Of a DNA stretch of 64,000 nucleotides, positions 1 to 13,585 are shown piece after piece. Both the position numbers and the translations under genes were made by a program. Numbering within the stretch: the first letter of the stretch is position 1; each line of letters begins with the position of its first letter. Source of the stretch: Acanthacorydalis orientalis (taxonomy: Eukaryota > Arthropoda > Insecta > Megaloptera > Corydalidae). The stretch covers positions 54,846,556-54,910,555 of the forward strand of contig CM068315.1 in assembly GCA_034766995.1 (NCBI GenBank). The letters run 5' to 3'. The notes under the pieces were generated by a model. The model worked only from the letters and a program-made list of their open reading frames with translations, was not told the origin of the DNA and did not search any database.

Positions 1-3000
1 ATATCTTGAATAATTGATGTTTATTATCTATTCAATCATTTATAAAGTGATTTAATTATTTTATTATTGATTATTTACACAAAATACATACCGTATTTTC
101 ACTTAACAATATTTTTTCTTAGTCTTGTTTTCTTTTTACTAAGAGTTCTTTATTTACTATTATTATAGTTATAGATAAATTACTGTTTTTATATTGAAAA
201 ATAGTCTTATTTTAAATATATATATATTTAGAATTTAACTGTATATAAAATAAACTCTTAAATCGAAATAATCTACGAATTAAAAATTAATTCATATAAC
301 ACACTTTTGTTCACACAAAAATATATGAAAATATATTTTTATACATTTTACAAAATGAGAGTTTAATTTTATATAAGCAACTATATAAGAAAAATAAACA
401 ACAAGAATTATATTTTACTATACTACATTTCTATATTCATTTTTCCTTACAGTCTAAAACTGTATGCACACTTTAAAACAGAATACTTTCGAGTAATTTC
501 ATCGTATAAATGTCAAAATGAATACCATAATAAAATAAAAATATATTAACAAATCGAATTGAGATATATTAAAAATGTCGATGACACATCTCGATGAATC
601 TATACCAATAAAATATCCAATTAATTGAGTTTATTTAACGTGTATAGACCACTCGAACGTGTATTTGTTTCTGACAGTTTGTATAATTGCCATCAGTTCA
701 TCTGCATCATCGTCTGTAGTGTTTATAATGAAGCGGTTAAATTGAAAACCGTAGACATTGATGTCACTTGAGTTAATGGTGTACCTTATACATACAAATA
801 TCGTATAGATCCGTTATGTGTTGTCAGGTATAACAGGTGTATTTCGTTAATCATCTATTCAATACTGTTTGACTGTTGAATTTAACACTCAAAATTTTCC
901 ATTACAGATATACATTATATATATATATAATTATATTGAAAAGTTTAGTGGAAATAAAGCTTCGAAATAAATATTTTAATTCTTTTTAGAATGACTAAAA
1001 CTTTTTTAAAAATGAGTCCGATCATCTGTTATCCTTATATTAATAAGTTGATGTTTTTCTGCAGATTATACGAAGATATGTTAAATCTGAATATCAGTTT
1101 TCTGGAATTTATAATTACAAACATTTTAAATATATACCTTTTCTCATAAACAAAAAATTACATCAGCATGAAATTTCGTAAAATATTCAACACATTGCTA
1201 TATATAATTCCTAGATAAATACAAAAACAGGTCCATTAATATCTTCACTAGAACTGTTGATGTATTGAAAAAAGTGCCAATTTTTTTTGGTATAAATTAC
1301 ATGTTAATTTTTTTTTACAAAAAATTCAATATTTTGATTATAACTTTGGTAGTATTTATATAAAATGCATAGACATTTAAAAGTTGAGATATACCGAACG
1401 GTTTTTCTGAAAAAAGGCGTATAAAATTGTAAAAACTGACAGTGTTGATAAATAGTAATAATCTTCTCTTTAGAACAATAATTCAATGCTATTCTCATAC
1501 ATTAATTCTGTGATAATTTGGAAATAAAATGACGATTTTAATTTTTAAATACAGAACATATTCAATAAGAATCAAGTTTCATAGTGTACCTATATGTAAA
1601 TATATATTAAATTAAATAAAATATATAATTTTTATATTAAGATATTTTGAAAAAAATCTGTATAGAAATTATTTTTTACAAAATAGTGATTGTATGAAAT
1701 CTTAAAAAATATAATTGAAAAGTATTAAGTGCGTTAAAAATTGTATCATCTTCAGAATTTTGTATGTTTTTCAAAATTAGTCTTGTCAAAAATCATTTTT
1801 ATAGAGAATATTGAGAAACTTAAGAAACTGTATCATAAATAATACTGTTTACTAGTATTTCATGTCATTCAAGTTGAATATTTCAAGAAATAGATGGTAA
1901 TGCAGTGCAAGAGAAAGTAGTCCTGATTCTATTGCATGTATTGGTCAAAAATCGGTCAAGAGAAGTGTGCGAGATATACTACAATCATCCTGGCATCCTG
2001 ATAAAACAGATACAATCAATGATCAGTTAATAAAACCAACTGAAAAATTCTGGAAGTCTTTTGAAGAAATCGGGTATTAATCAGTCTTGAAAATTTATAA
2101 AAAATAACCCTTTCAAATACTCGTCCACAATCTTTACCAAGAGTTTTAATTTTTTGTGAAAAATTGATAAGAAATATTAACTGTCTGTTAAAAAGATCTT
2201 TAAAAGAAATAATTAATTATTATCCATAAATATCTGATTTTATAACTTATATAAAACACAATCAGTCATTTTTAAACAATTCAATTAAATAGTTTCTCAG
2301 CATATCACTTACAGGATTTGTTTTCACTAGGATTACATTGATGAAATGTCTTGCATGTTTCTCTTCAACTCTTAAATTTTAACAGTAGCAGTACTTCTAA
2401 CTTCTCTTGCAGCATATAGCCATTCTTTTCTTAATAAATAATAATTATTATTAATAATCATGATACTAGTATAACAACGCTATAAAAACAAACTTTTGTA
2501 ACAAACTGCTTATATCTCTTAATTTACTGAATTTGGTATAATTTGATATTGAAAACGCAAGACAAAAAATAGAATTAGTGTTCAATATTATCAAATATCA
2601 CATAAAAAACATTCTTGGAAAGAAATCATATATATATATATATGCCATATTACTATAGATATTTAATAAAAAATATGAATATCAAAGCTATAATATTTCA
2701 TAACCAAGCCGTATAACTGCGTATGAAATATTATAGCACAAAATAAAATATATTTAATGGAAAATAAACGAAAACTTTTACTATAATTATTTTTTGTTTC
2801 AAAAAAAAAATTCCTGATACACTTTTCAGGTTTTTATAACTTTATCTATCATGTAATAAAACCTTATTATTTATATCATTTCAATGTGATCTCTATACAT
2901 TTTATAATGTCAATTATTTTTAGACGAATTGAAAAATATATGAAAAAATTATTAATTTAATCTCATTGAAAGCTTTCGAAATTAAATACGAATTCAATTT

Positions 3001-3878
3001 AATAATATTTACTATAAACAAACTTGACGAATCGAAAATAAGTAGAATAAAATTATTGTTTTCATTTGAAAGAGGGTTTTATATATATATAAGAAAAACA
3101 TGGAAATTAAATTACGATAAAATTATATTAGTTTAGAAAACAAATTCAATGTATGAGGAAAACATTGAACTTCTCATAAAACTCCATATGTTTAAAATAA
3201 TATTTATTTTCTTACATTCCTTGAACTAATTCCGTGTGTGATAAAAAATCATACCAAATCAATATTTTCTTTTAATTTTATACGAACGTAATCATTTAAT
3301 AAGAGTGTTTTCATAATACATGTATAAAAATTAATCGAAATTAATAACATAGAAATGAATAATCATCAGATATTTTCATTTCGTATTTTTTTAATTATTA
3401 AAATATATTTAAACAAACAGTTAAAATAATTTATGCCACCAACTTTAATATAGCAAATTAGTCGAAATTTAATCAAAACAATTAATACATATATTTCATG
3501 TTTGCTCATATTTTATCGGTTAATAATTTATAATTTAACAGGTATTGATACATTAGATTATTTACAGATGACCGAACGAACGTTATTTGAATCAAAGTTT
3601 CACATTTAGTAACATTCACAACACTTTGAAACATGTTTTATGTATTCTTTCCATTATATCTTATTTATGTAAATATTACAAAATGAAATATTTGTTAGAA
3701 AATGATTTTGTTCTCGTGCAGTTTTTACATATTTTAATTAAATTCAGTCAAAATGTCAACAATTTTCAAACAAAAATTGTATAATTGTTTACAAGTATTC
3801 ATATTTTTATGAGTTTATATTTGTTTTTAAAGTTGATTCATTCACTAGTATTTTTTTCTTAAAAATTAATTAATACAA

Positions 3879-3922
<44 letters not shown>

Positions 3923-4419
3923 AGAATATATAAATTATATGATCAAAGAAAATAATCCATAAATCTGATGCGATGATCTGCAACGTACACTAAATTCATA
4001 AATCCGAGTGCAAGCATGAACTCTTATACACTTTCAGATTTCCATTTTCAATTAATTTAGTACGATCTGAACGGAGTCAGGTATGAGACGTGTTACGAGC
4101 GATATGATCGTCCATCTCCAAATATTCTTAACTTTATATATATTATACACAAATAAGTCAGTTTTATTAACAGGAATGTCACTTATAAATCGTTATATAG
4201 TTATATCAATTCTTTTATAACATTTTTCCTAATATATAAATATCATAAATGCTTACTATATCTGCTTATATTTATGTCTTAAAATTATTTATTATACATT
4301 TATATGACTTAATAGTTATTTTTAACTGATAAATAACTCCATTTCTTTTAAATTCAATATTTTAACTTAACTTGTTTTTTTCTCTTATCTTCTAACATCT
4401 AATCAAAACTAAATACATT

Positions 4420-4473
<54 letters not shown>

Positions 4474-4690
4474 ATGATTGTAATAGTTATTAATTCATTA
4501 TTATAAATAAATAATTTTCCTATATTTGATATAAATTTGCAGCCACTAATTTCAACACAATACAATATACCACACGTTTACTAATAATTTAAATCTGGTA
4601 TTAGATCACACATTTACTTAGAATAATAATCGATAAATAACAAAAAAAAAGTATAAAACGCCTGTTCGTCAACACTTTTTAAATTGATTG
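1..4690. other. AT-rich intergenic DNA downstream of Sb
   Basis: No coding exon, RNA gene or recognised transposon is visible. The stretch is a mosaic of A/T runs with two (TA)n tracts (3883-3919, 4427-4470). The short open frames here lack codon structure, splice context and family resemblance. The longest Sb 3' UTR isoforms may extend into its right end. Confidence 0.6.
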
Positions 4691-4695
4691 CACAG

Positions 4696-4732
4696 TTTAT
4701 TCACTATATTTCTTTTTATTTTTCGTAATCCC
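4696..4732 (-). other. Start of Sb 3' UTR with candidate polyadenylation hexamers
   Basis: On the minus strand AATAAA occurs at 4720-4715 and 4701-4696, 13 and 32 bases past the stop. Both are unusually close for an insect 3' end, and AATAAA is common by chance in DNA this AT-rich. The true cleavage site may lie further downstream, towards position 1. Confidence 0.3.
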
Positions 4733-4867
4733 TCATGTCACGTTCTCTAAAATCCAGGGTACGAACTTCGATATCCGTGTACAGACACCTGGAAGGTTTG
4801 CTTCAGCGCAACCAATTCCCCATGAGATGATTCCAGCCAAGAAGTAACGACCGTCACGACCTTTCAC
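4733..4867 (-). CDS. Sb: Sb last coding exon: C-terminus of protease domain (residues 702-745 and TGA)
   Basis: The acceptor AAATATTTACAG precedes 44 codons and TGA at 4735-4733. The sequence [19 protein letters not shown] continues to [20 protein letters not shown] and ends ILENVT. W717 and G718 form the substrate-binding strand, C721 completes the pocket disulfide with C692, and [11 protein letters not shown] is the standard C-terminal helix. The domain is complete and no transmembrane segment follows, so any membrane anchor must be N-terminal. Confidence 0.97.
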   Translation of the reverse strand: MKGRDGRYFLAGIISWGIGCAEANLPGVCTRISKFVPWILENVT

Positions 4868-5202
4868 CTGTAAATATTTTAAAGGTTTTAACTCGTATAT
4901 CATAGTTTATTTATTTTTCAGTTCTAGATTCGGTCTGCAGTGGAACAGGCAGTTGATTTGAAATGTTTCGAGATAATTTAGTTACTTATCAGAATTATTT
5001 AGTCCGTTTGGGATATATGGATATTGGGAACAATACTTTTTCAATAATATCACATTGTTTTTATATGAAAATCGTACAATTGTTACATTTAACATATGAA
5101 GAGATACTATTTTGATAATAAAAAAACTTTTTTTTACTGTTTTTATTAAAACTAAATAATACAACCCTAGTAAGCCTCAACCTTATATGAACCGTATAAG
5201 AA

Positions 5203-5244
<42 letters not shown>

Positions 5245-5444
5245 TACCGTTTTAGAAGGAGCATAGTTTATTATTTTAATGTATTATGAATCGAGTCGGT
5301 TTTTGTGTTTATTTATTAATTTAATATGTTATTTTTATTTGTAAATATTTTATAGTTTTTAGAATGTTCAAATTTATACATTTTAATCTGTATGTATAGT
5401 TAGATATGATAGTATGGTTTAGTCAGATCTGTTTTCAGCTTTGT

Positions 5445-5508
<64 letters not shown>

Positions 5509-6290
5509 TATATACTCAAACTACTAATTAAAGCAACCGAAGCTACTGATTGCCGACAAACCTGTGATGACATCCAAACAATAGTTGTGACCTCCTATCG
5601 ACTTGTTCATCTTTTATTGATTTTATACAGAAAACTACAGAGCTAGCTTTCAATAATGAAATTTCAAATTCGAAAGACATATATACCTTGCACCTAATTC
5701 ATTTATCTTAATTGGTCTGTGATGTCCCTCATGAATGATAGAATGAAAATAATTAAATATAACATTAGTGCTCTGAGAATGACTGTAATATCTACAAAAT
5801 ACGCATAAGCGTTAATTAAAATTTTCCAATAGTTATCTATTAAGAACGGTTGGTTGGAAAAATTGTATGAATCAGATACAATTATCACAATAAACATGTT
5901 CTATTAATTGAATAAAGAACAGAAGTTTAAATGTGGCTGGTTTTTAAATAGCTAATAATGATCTACCTTTAACTAATTTATACAAACTTCACATCTGATA
6001 TAATCTCATTGAAATGGAAATTATTAATCAGAATAAGCATTTCATAACGGATTGAATATACATTTCAATCTATGAAATTCTGATTTTTGTTTTAACAACA
6101 AACCGTATCTATTCACTAATATATTGTTATTGTATCTAAAAGCTGTATTTAATTTACATGCCATTTCACATGAAATAAATTTTACAATGATATTATAACA
6201 TACAATATAAACTATAAAGCCTACATTTAATTAAATAGTCGAAATCAAACGTACGCGCTTTATACACGGAAATATTAATTTAAATAAGCT

Positions 6291-6350
<60 letters not shown>

Positions 6351-9300
6351 GCTGATAGGAAAATAATTGCGGTCTTTATTTTCTGAATTATAACATTATT
6401 TTTTTCAATGATAGTGTCATTTCATCATCTTCATGTCAATATCATTTTAAAGTGCATTTTTGTCTATATTTTGGTAGTATTGACTTTGATTTTATTATTA
6501 TTTTGCTTCAAATTAGAGATTATTCAGATAAAAGAGAAGCAAATAAGAGAAATTTTTGTATGAGTTCAACACAAAAATATAATAAAATAGAAATTGTTAC
6601 CTGTATATATATATAGTCGATTTTTATACAATATATATTTTTATATAAGAAATTAAAAAAATATATGTGAGATACATGAAAAGAATACAGAAAGAACTTC
6701 TTTAAATAAATGCCATGTAAAGAAATGTACCTGTAAAGGACCGCCAGAATCTCCTTGACATGAATCTTGTCCACCTCCATCATGTCCAGCACAAAGAAAT
6801 ATTTCTGGAATATACTCGTGTCTACCCGCTCGTAAGAACATACTTTTGCATCGGTCATTGCTCACAATCGGTACTTGAACCTAAAAAGAAAAGTATTCGT
6901 ACCATTTGTCGTTTAAATATAATTTCAAAACTACTGTATCTAAGGCACACATCGCATATAAATTTAAACTATGCTGTTATTAGGTATTTAAAGAATTCTA
7001 AGATTTCGTACAAATAAATTTTGATGATGTTTTTCATTCGGAAAATAGAAAAATACTTTTTTTCAATCGTAAATTAAAATGCAAACAAAACATTTTTATT
7101 TTCGTATTCAATAAACTGTACTGATTAACAGGATTTATACCAGTGATATTTATTTTCCCAGCTGTGCGGAGTACAAAAACTCGTAAATAAAAAAGTATAT
7201 TTCGTACCGATTAATACGATTTCATAAAACGATGTATGATAAAAAAAAATGTATAATATACAGACCTCTTGTAAAACAGATGGTAGAGTGCCGCCTTCAC
7301 TTAATCTACCCCATCCCGTAACTGTGGCATTTTCGCCAATAAGCAAATCATCCGATGCCGGCAAACATATAGGTGATATATGCGGTGCGAATACTAACGG
7401 TTTATCGAGCTGCACGAGCGCTAAATCGTATTCATATGTGAAAAAGTTATATTTAGGGTGTACGATTTTACGTGCCACAGTACGTTCGACGTACGGATAC
7501 TCCTCTTGAGCTTTCGAAAAGTCGTACTCTCCAACACGGATCCGTATTTGAGATGTCAACAAACTGAAATTAAAACCACAATCGATTATTGAAAAAAAAA
7601 TACCTGAAATGTTTCTCTGATATTCAAAATATGTTAGATTCAATAAATAATGCGTAAAATTAAAAAAATATATAATTTTTCATTTAATTAATTCAGATGA
7701 AAAAAATTACTCTTATGACTGGAAAAAAAATTTTATTACACCTAAAAATATACACTATTAGATTGGTGAAAAAATAATTGTGGTTTTTATCATTTTAAGT
7801 GTGACGCCGATTTTTCTAGTTACCATTATGTTTTGTTATAATCATGCAAGACATCATTAGTCATGGAAAAAAGTAAATTCGTGCGATTTTCTAATTTTTT
7901 TTACAAAATTCCTCTGCAAAAATGTCTTCCTCATCCCATTATGAAAGTATGAAATTTTAAAACAGAATTAATTTTTACTATAATTATTTGAACACTTCTA
8001 TATATTCCCGGTCCCTCCGAAGTAAAAACCCAAACTGAAAATATCCCCAGTAACAGGATTGATAATGTTTGAAAGAAAAAAATTGGATTGGATTGGAAAA
8101 AATGGGATGTATAAAATTGGAAAATATATAATTTTCAACTGATATATGCGTCTTTACATTCGATACATAATAACTGCAATTAATTTTGTACCAACCTAAT
8201 ATATTTGAATATTCAATGTATAACTGTTGATTTATTCGACCTTAAATCCTCAATCATATGCCTGTTTAAGAGTTGACGTTAACATGGGTTAAGTATAAAA
8301 AGAAATACACATATGGAAAAATAGCCGTATCATGATACAAAATAATGAATTAAATAAACATATGATGGGAAAATATTTACCTTCGTTTCGTTAAACTCAC
8401 ATTCCGTATTCATAATTCTACATGTCATTTTTGAAGGCAAATTTATCTTTTTTCCAAACTGTTAACTCTTATATTTAATAAATTAAAGTCTATATTGTCA
8501 CAGTCACTTCCTATTATACTTTTGATTAATATATTTTTTATGTAAAATAAATACTTAGTAATTATTCGAAGATAATTTTAAAATATGTAACAGGAGTTCT
8601 AATTAAACATTTCTCTGTATAAAAGTTTAAAATTTTAAAAAATCAATTTCAGAAAATAAATATTTTAAATTGGTCTGATGTTTGGCATGATACCTTAAAA
8701 ATAGTTTTAGATACCCTATATAAAACAATATATTTGTTTCACAAATAATTTTTTCGCTTACCCCACAAACTACAAAAATTTCTCTAATCAAAAATGTTCA
8801 ATAATACATTAACGACTTTTTTATTGTTGCTTATATAAATTTTAATAGTAATATCATCATTCTTAAAACGGTAGCGAAGAGATAGTCCTTTGAAGAGGAT
8901 GATATTTTCATCAAAATATCCATAAGTAACAAATAACATTAATAATTGTTTATTGGACATTTTTAATTAGCATTTTTTTTTGGTTTGTGGGTGGGTGAAA
9001 ATTTCATTTGCAAAACTGAATATAATTACACTATCAAAATTATATTATGAAAATCTGAGAGTGATAAAAATATATTTAAAAATAAATTAAGAAAAAGCAA
9101 TATTAAAGAATTTTAAAAAATTGAAAATTACAGAAACTAATAAAAGAATTCATGGAATATAGATGAATGGAATAAAAATTTTATATTTTTTTTCTAACAT
9201 GTTATATGATACATTTTCCTGATGAACTCCGTTCTTATAGATCATTTGAATTTCTGTTTTCCACTGCTAGTACCAAATTCAGATAGATTTTAAATTTTTA

Positions 9301-10562
9301 TAAAACACATTTTTTTATTTTTCATATAGATCACCTCCTCGCAACGCCGCACCCCCGCTACACTCTACAAGTAGCACATTAACCGTTTCCATTTCCGATC
9401 ATCAATGATTGGTTGATGAAAATCACGTGGTCACTGTTCTGATTGGTTGACATCAGTCACAAGTATGTAGCACTCTCACGGTGTACAACGAAAGAGGTGT
9501 ACATGACTTCAATGTGAAACTAATGACATTTATTCAGAATATTATATTCACTGAAGCTGTAGAGTAACAAAAATTGTTACACATTTTAACATTGTATTTT
9601 GTTGTTAATTTTTATAATTTTTTCCGATAAAAATTTAACGACTTATATTTTACTCAGATTATTTGTGCGTATAATTTGTTAAATTCTGTTATTTATTAAG
9701 AGAGAGCGAGCGGAAAACCTGATTTCACTCCCCTTCTCGGAGGAGGGCTGCTCGACCAGAATAAGGAGTAGGGGGCAGAGCCTCTTTTATATAAAAATGA
9801 ATACTAATTTAAAAAATATTGTTTTCAATTAATTTAGTATTAAAAACTTTTTCATTTTACAAAACTTTTGTAATACTTTTTATATTTCTCTATTATTATT
9901 TTAAAATAAAACATAAATAGGAAATAAATTTCCATACAGTTTAAATTTGATAAGTTAAAAAAATAAAATCCAGTAAGAAACAATTTTGACGAAAGAATAT
10001 TTTCACTTTAACAGATAAACTCTATTCATCACAATAAAACGTTTCTCGGATTTGACGAACATTTTTTTTTTTGTTCATTTCAACCGTCGTTTTATCTCTA
10101 TTATTACCAAACATGATGGGACATTAATCATGAGGCATGTCTTGAAAGAAAAATGCACAACGTATTACTTATTTTGACAAACTTGAAGAACATGCCGTAA
10201 CCATTGTGATATTTTATGATTTGACAATATTATTATTCAATGGAATGTTTAATTATTGATAAAATTCGATTAAAATGAAATCTGTTATATCATATTCTCC
10301 GTATATAATCATTGAAAGATGTTCGGGTAAGAATGTACTTTAGTTCTCGAGCAATTTAAAACGACTCTTGAATTCTTAACATTTTATAAAAAAAATAAGG
10401 AAAGAAAATGTGTGCAGGGTGGACTTCTCGATCGATTTGTATTCTAAAATCTAAATGCGTACTAAAACCATTTATAACGTTTCTGTTTGATAATTTTTTT
10501 TTTTTAGAAAATGTAGTGATTGTGGTTCATTTATTATTCTACGATAGTTATGTAATTTAGTG

Positions 10563-10647
<85 letters not shown>

Positions 10648-11471
10648 CAGATATTAACCCATGAAACATTAATATTTATATTTATATACAAGAATGAAAA
10701 ATTATTATAAATCAATGTGTACAGATTTTATTTTTATCGAAAAAACAATATTATTTAAAAATTTAGTGAAAAAAATGATATTGTCTGTTTTTCAATTATT
10801 GTTATTTAATTGAAAATATTGAATATTTTTGTTCTTTTCGAAACACATAATATCTATGTATTCCAGATAAACGTTTATTCAATCAAGCATCGCACACATA
10901 CATATATGTATTTGTGTGTAGGAAATCCATGTAAATATGTACAAAACTGTTTGTTAATGAAACATTTAATAAATAAAAAAATATATATAATCACTGCTGT
11001 TATGCTACGCTATTTTCGATTAATTTCTCAATGTGTATATAGTGCTCATAGGTTTGATTTGCAGATTTTAATTAAATTTTCACTTTATTGCGGAGCAATC
11101 TATTTGTATAAAGTGCTCGAATATCCATTTTCAGTGCAGTTAAATGAAAACTAGCTAACGGCTATGTTTTATATAATAATACTATCACTAATGTTATATG
11201 AATATATTCTCTACTATTCTTTAATTCGGCATTCATTTAATTTAAATCATTGATATTGGAATATGATTAACATTTTTTTTATTTATTTTCATATTTTATC
11301 CAAATTAGTAATAAGTTAATATTTAACTATTCCTTTACTGTTTTTCATACAATTTGAAGTATGAACTTTTTCTTCAACAAAAATTTGTAGTCGTTTACAT
11401 TGAAATATATTTACTTTTTTTAATCATACGAAGAAGTTTGATGAAGGAAATGCTTTTAAAATATTAATTGA

Positions 11472-11553
<82 letters not shown>

Positions 11554-11934
11554 TGTGTTTAAGAAATTTATAGATACTTTCAATGTTAATAATATCTATG
11601 TCCATTTACATAAATTAGATTCTAGCAAGTGTCTAAAGTCTTATGCAAGTGCTTCATTTTTATTCATGTATTGATAACATTCCAATTTAAAAACTCTTTG
11701 TAATATATTCGACGTGACATTGACCAGTTTTTACATTTTAAACTGTTTATATAACCTTTTTAGAATTTACAACTGATCAATTATAGTTTATATTCAGAAA
11801 CATATTTATCTATTCTCATCTGATCAAATTTAACAGATTTATTACTACTTTTATATAAAATGATAATAGAAGTAATTAAATTGCTTTTACTTATTAGTAT
11901 TTTTTTAAACAAATTTTAAATCTCATCTATTACA

Positions 11935-11981
<47 letters not shown>

Positions 11982-12106
11982 ATATATATTTATGTGTGTA
12001 TGTATGCAAAACCATTTATAACGTTTCTGTTTTATAATATTTTTTTTAGAAATGTAATGATGTTGTTCATTTATTATTATTCTGCGATAGTTATGTAATT
12101 TTACTG

Positions 12107-12163
<57 letters not shown>

Positions 12164-12328
12164 GAGATATTAATCTATGAAATGTTAATATTAACATACA
12201 AGAATCAAAAATTATTATCAATCAATTTGTACAGATTTTATTTTTATCGAAAAAATTATATTAGTTAAAAATTTAGTGAAAAAAAATGTATTGTCAGTTT
12301 TTTCAATTATTGTTGTTTAATTGAAAAT

Positions 12329-12389
<61 letters not shown>

Positions 12390-12599
12390 ATATATATATA
12401 CACTGTGTTTAAGAAATTTATAGACACTTTGAATGTTAATAATTTGTGTTCATTTTTATAAATTAAATTTTATAATGAAGAAAAATATGAGAACAAATGT
12501 GCCCAAATGCAAGTTTTGAAAGTCTTAAGAAATGATAATAGAAGTAATTAAATTGCTTTTACTTATCAGTATTTTTTTAAATGAATTTGAAATCTCATC

Positions 12600-12647
<48 letters not shown>

Positions 12648-13488
12648 CTATTAAATTTAAATTAAATAAAATGTAAATTATTAAAAATAAATTGTTAACA
12701 TCAAACAGTAACTGTCGAACGAAGAACCCTATAAATCAAAAATTATTCAAAACATTTAAGGTCAAGGTCAAAATAAGAAAATATTTCAAATACACACTTC
12801 TACAATGAATATAACTGTAAAGGAATAAAGTACAGTTATCTATCATTGTATTAAATACGTCACATTGTGTTAAAATTTGTTCTAGAACAGTTGAATAACA
12901 CTGACCGATAAAATTACATAACGTTTAGTATAAAACAGGCGTGCATCAACTGGCCGGCGTAGCTCTTCCTAGGAATCAGTACGGTTAACTTCGCTGTTAT
13001 CGTACGTGATTCCTGTACATTTTGTGTTTCGGTAAGTGTTCTATTTTATTTATTATATATATATATATATTTGTTTTGTGATTTTGATATATTCTTGTAT
13101 TTCTATCGGTATGTAAGTAGACTTGTGTTTCAAATATTTTACACTAATTTCTAATTTTGTCACATGTTTTTGATTGTTTTTAAATAGTTAAATTTGTCGT
13201 GACAAAATTTAAAATGTTAGCATTTGTTGATTAAATAGTTTCCTTTGATTTTTCATAAATATATTTATATTTGTTTTTGATAACAATTCATTTGAATATT
13301 TTACTATTTTGTAATAAAATATTCCAATGCATTAATATTTATCCAATCTTCAAACTTTATTTCAATTCTATATATTTAACCTTTATTATTTCGAATGTTT
13401 CTATTTTTGGAATTTCATTGTTTTATTGATGTTTGAATGTAATAACACACACTTTTTACGCACTTCCATAAATTCAATTACACACAAT

Positions 13489-13524
<36 letters not shown>

Positions 13525-13531
13525 ATTTATG

Positions 13532-13585
<54 letters not shown>

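Larger units (their letters stand above)
10467..11990. repeat. Diverged tandem duplication, first unit
   Basis: The unit begins AACCATTTATAACGTTTCTG and contains, in order: a (TA)n core at 10565-10645, the motif ACAGATTTTATTTTTATCGA, a unique section (about 10830-11460), a second (TA)n core at 11475-11552, CTGTGTTTAAGAAATTTATA, and AATGATAATAGAAGTAATTA with ATCTCATCTATTA. The same landmarks recur in the same order in the next unit. Confidence 0.75.

Noticed and set aside
5443..5646. Open frames dominated by alternating Tyr-Ile (here and at 10472, 11468, 11916, 13426, 33272, 37589, 45843, 56886, 59419, 59815, 60009)
   Set aside because: They are translations of (TA)n microsatellites; there is no codon bias, splice support or family resemblance.
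6653..6865. Open frames that read past Sb exon ends as separate small proteins
   Set aside because: Each is an Sb exon plus translated intron; splice sites and frame continuity define the real exon limits.
7249..7509. Plus-strand open frame antisense to the Sb Asp exon (also 26410-26762)
   Set aside because: Shadow of the coding exon on the opposite strand.
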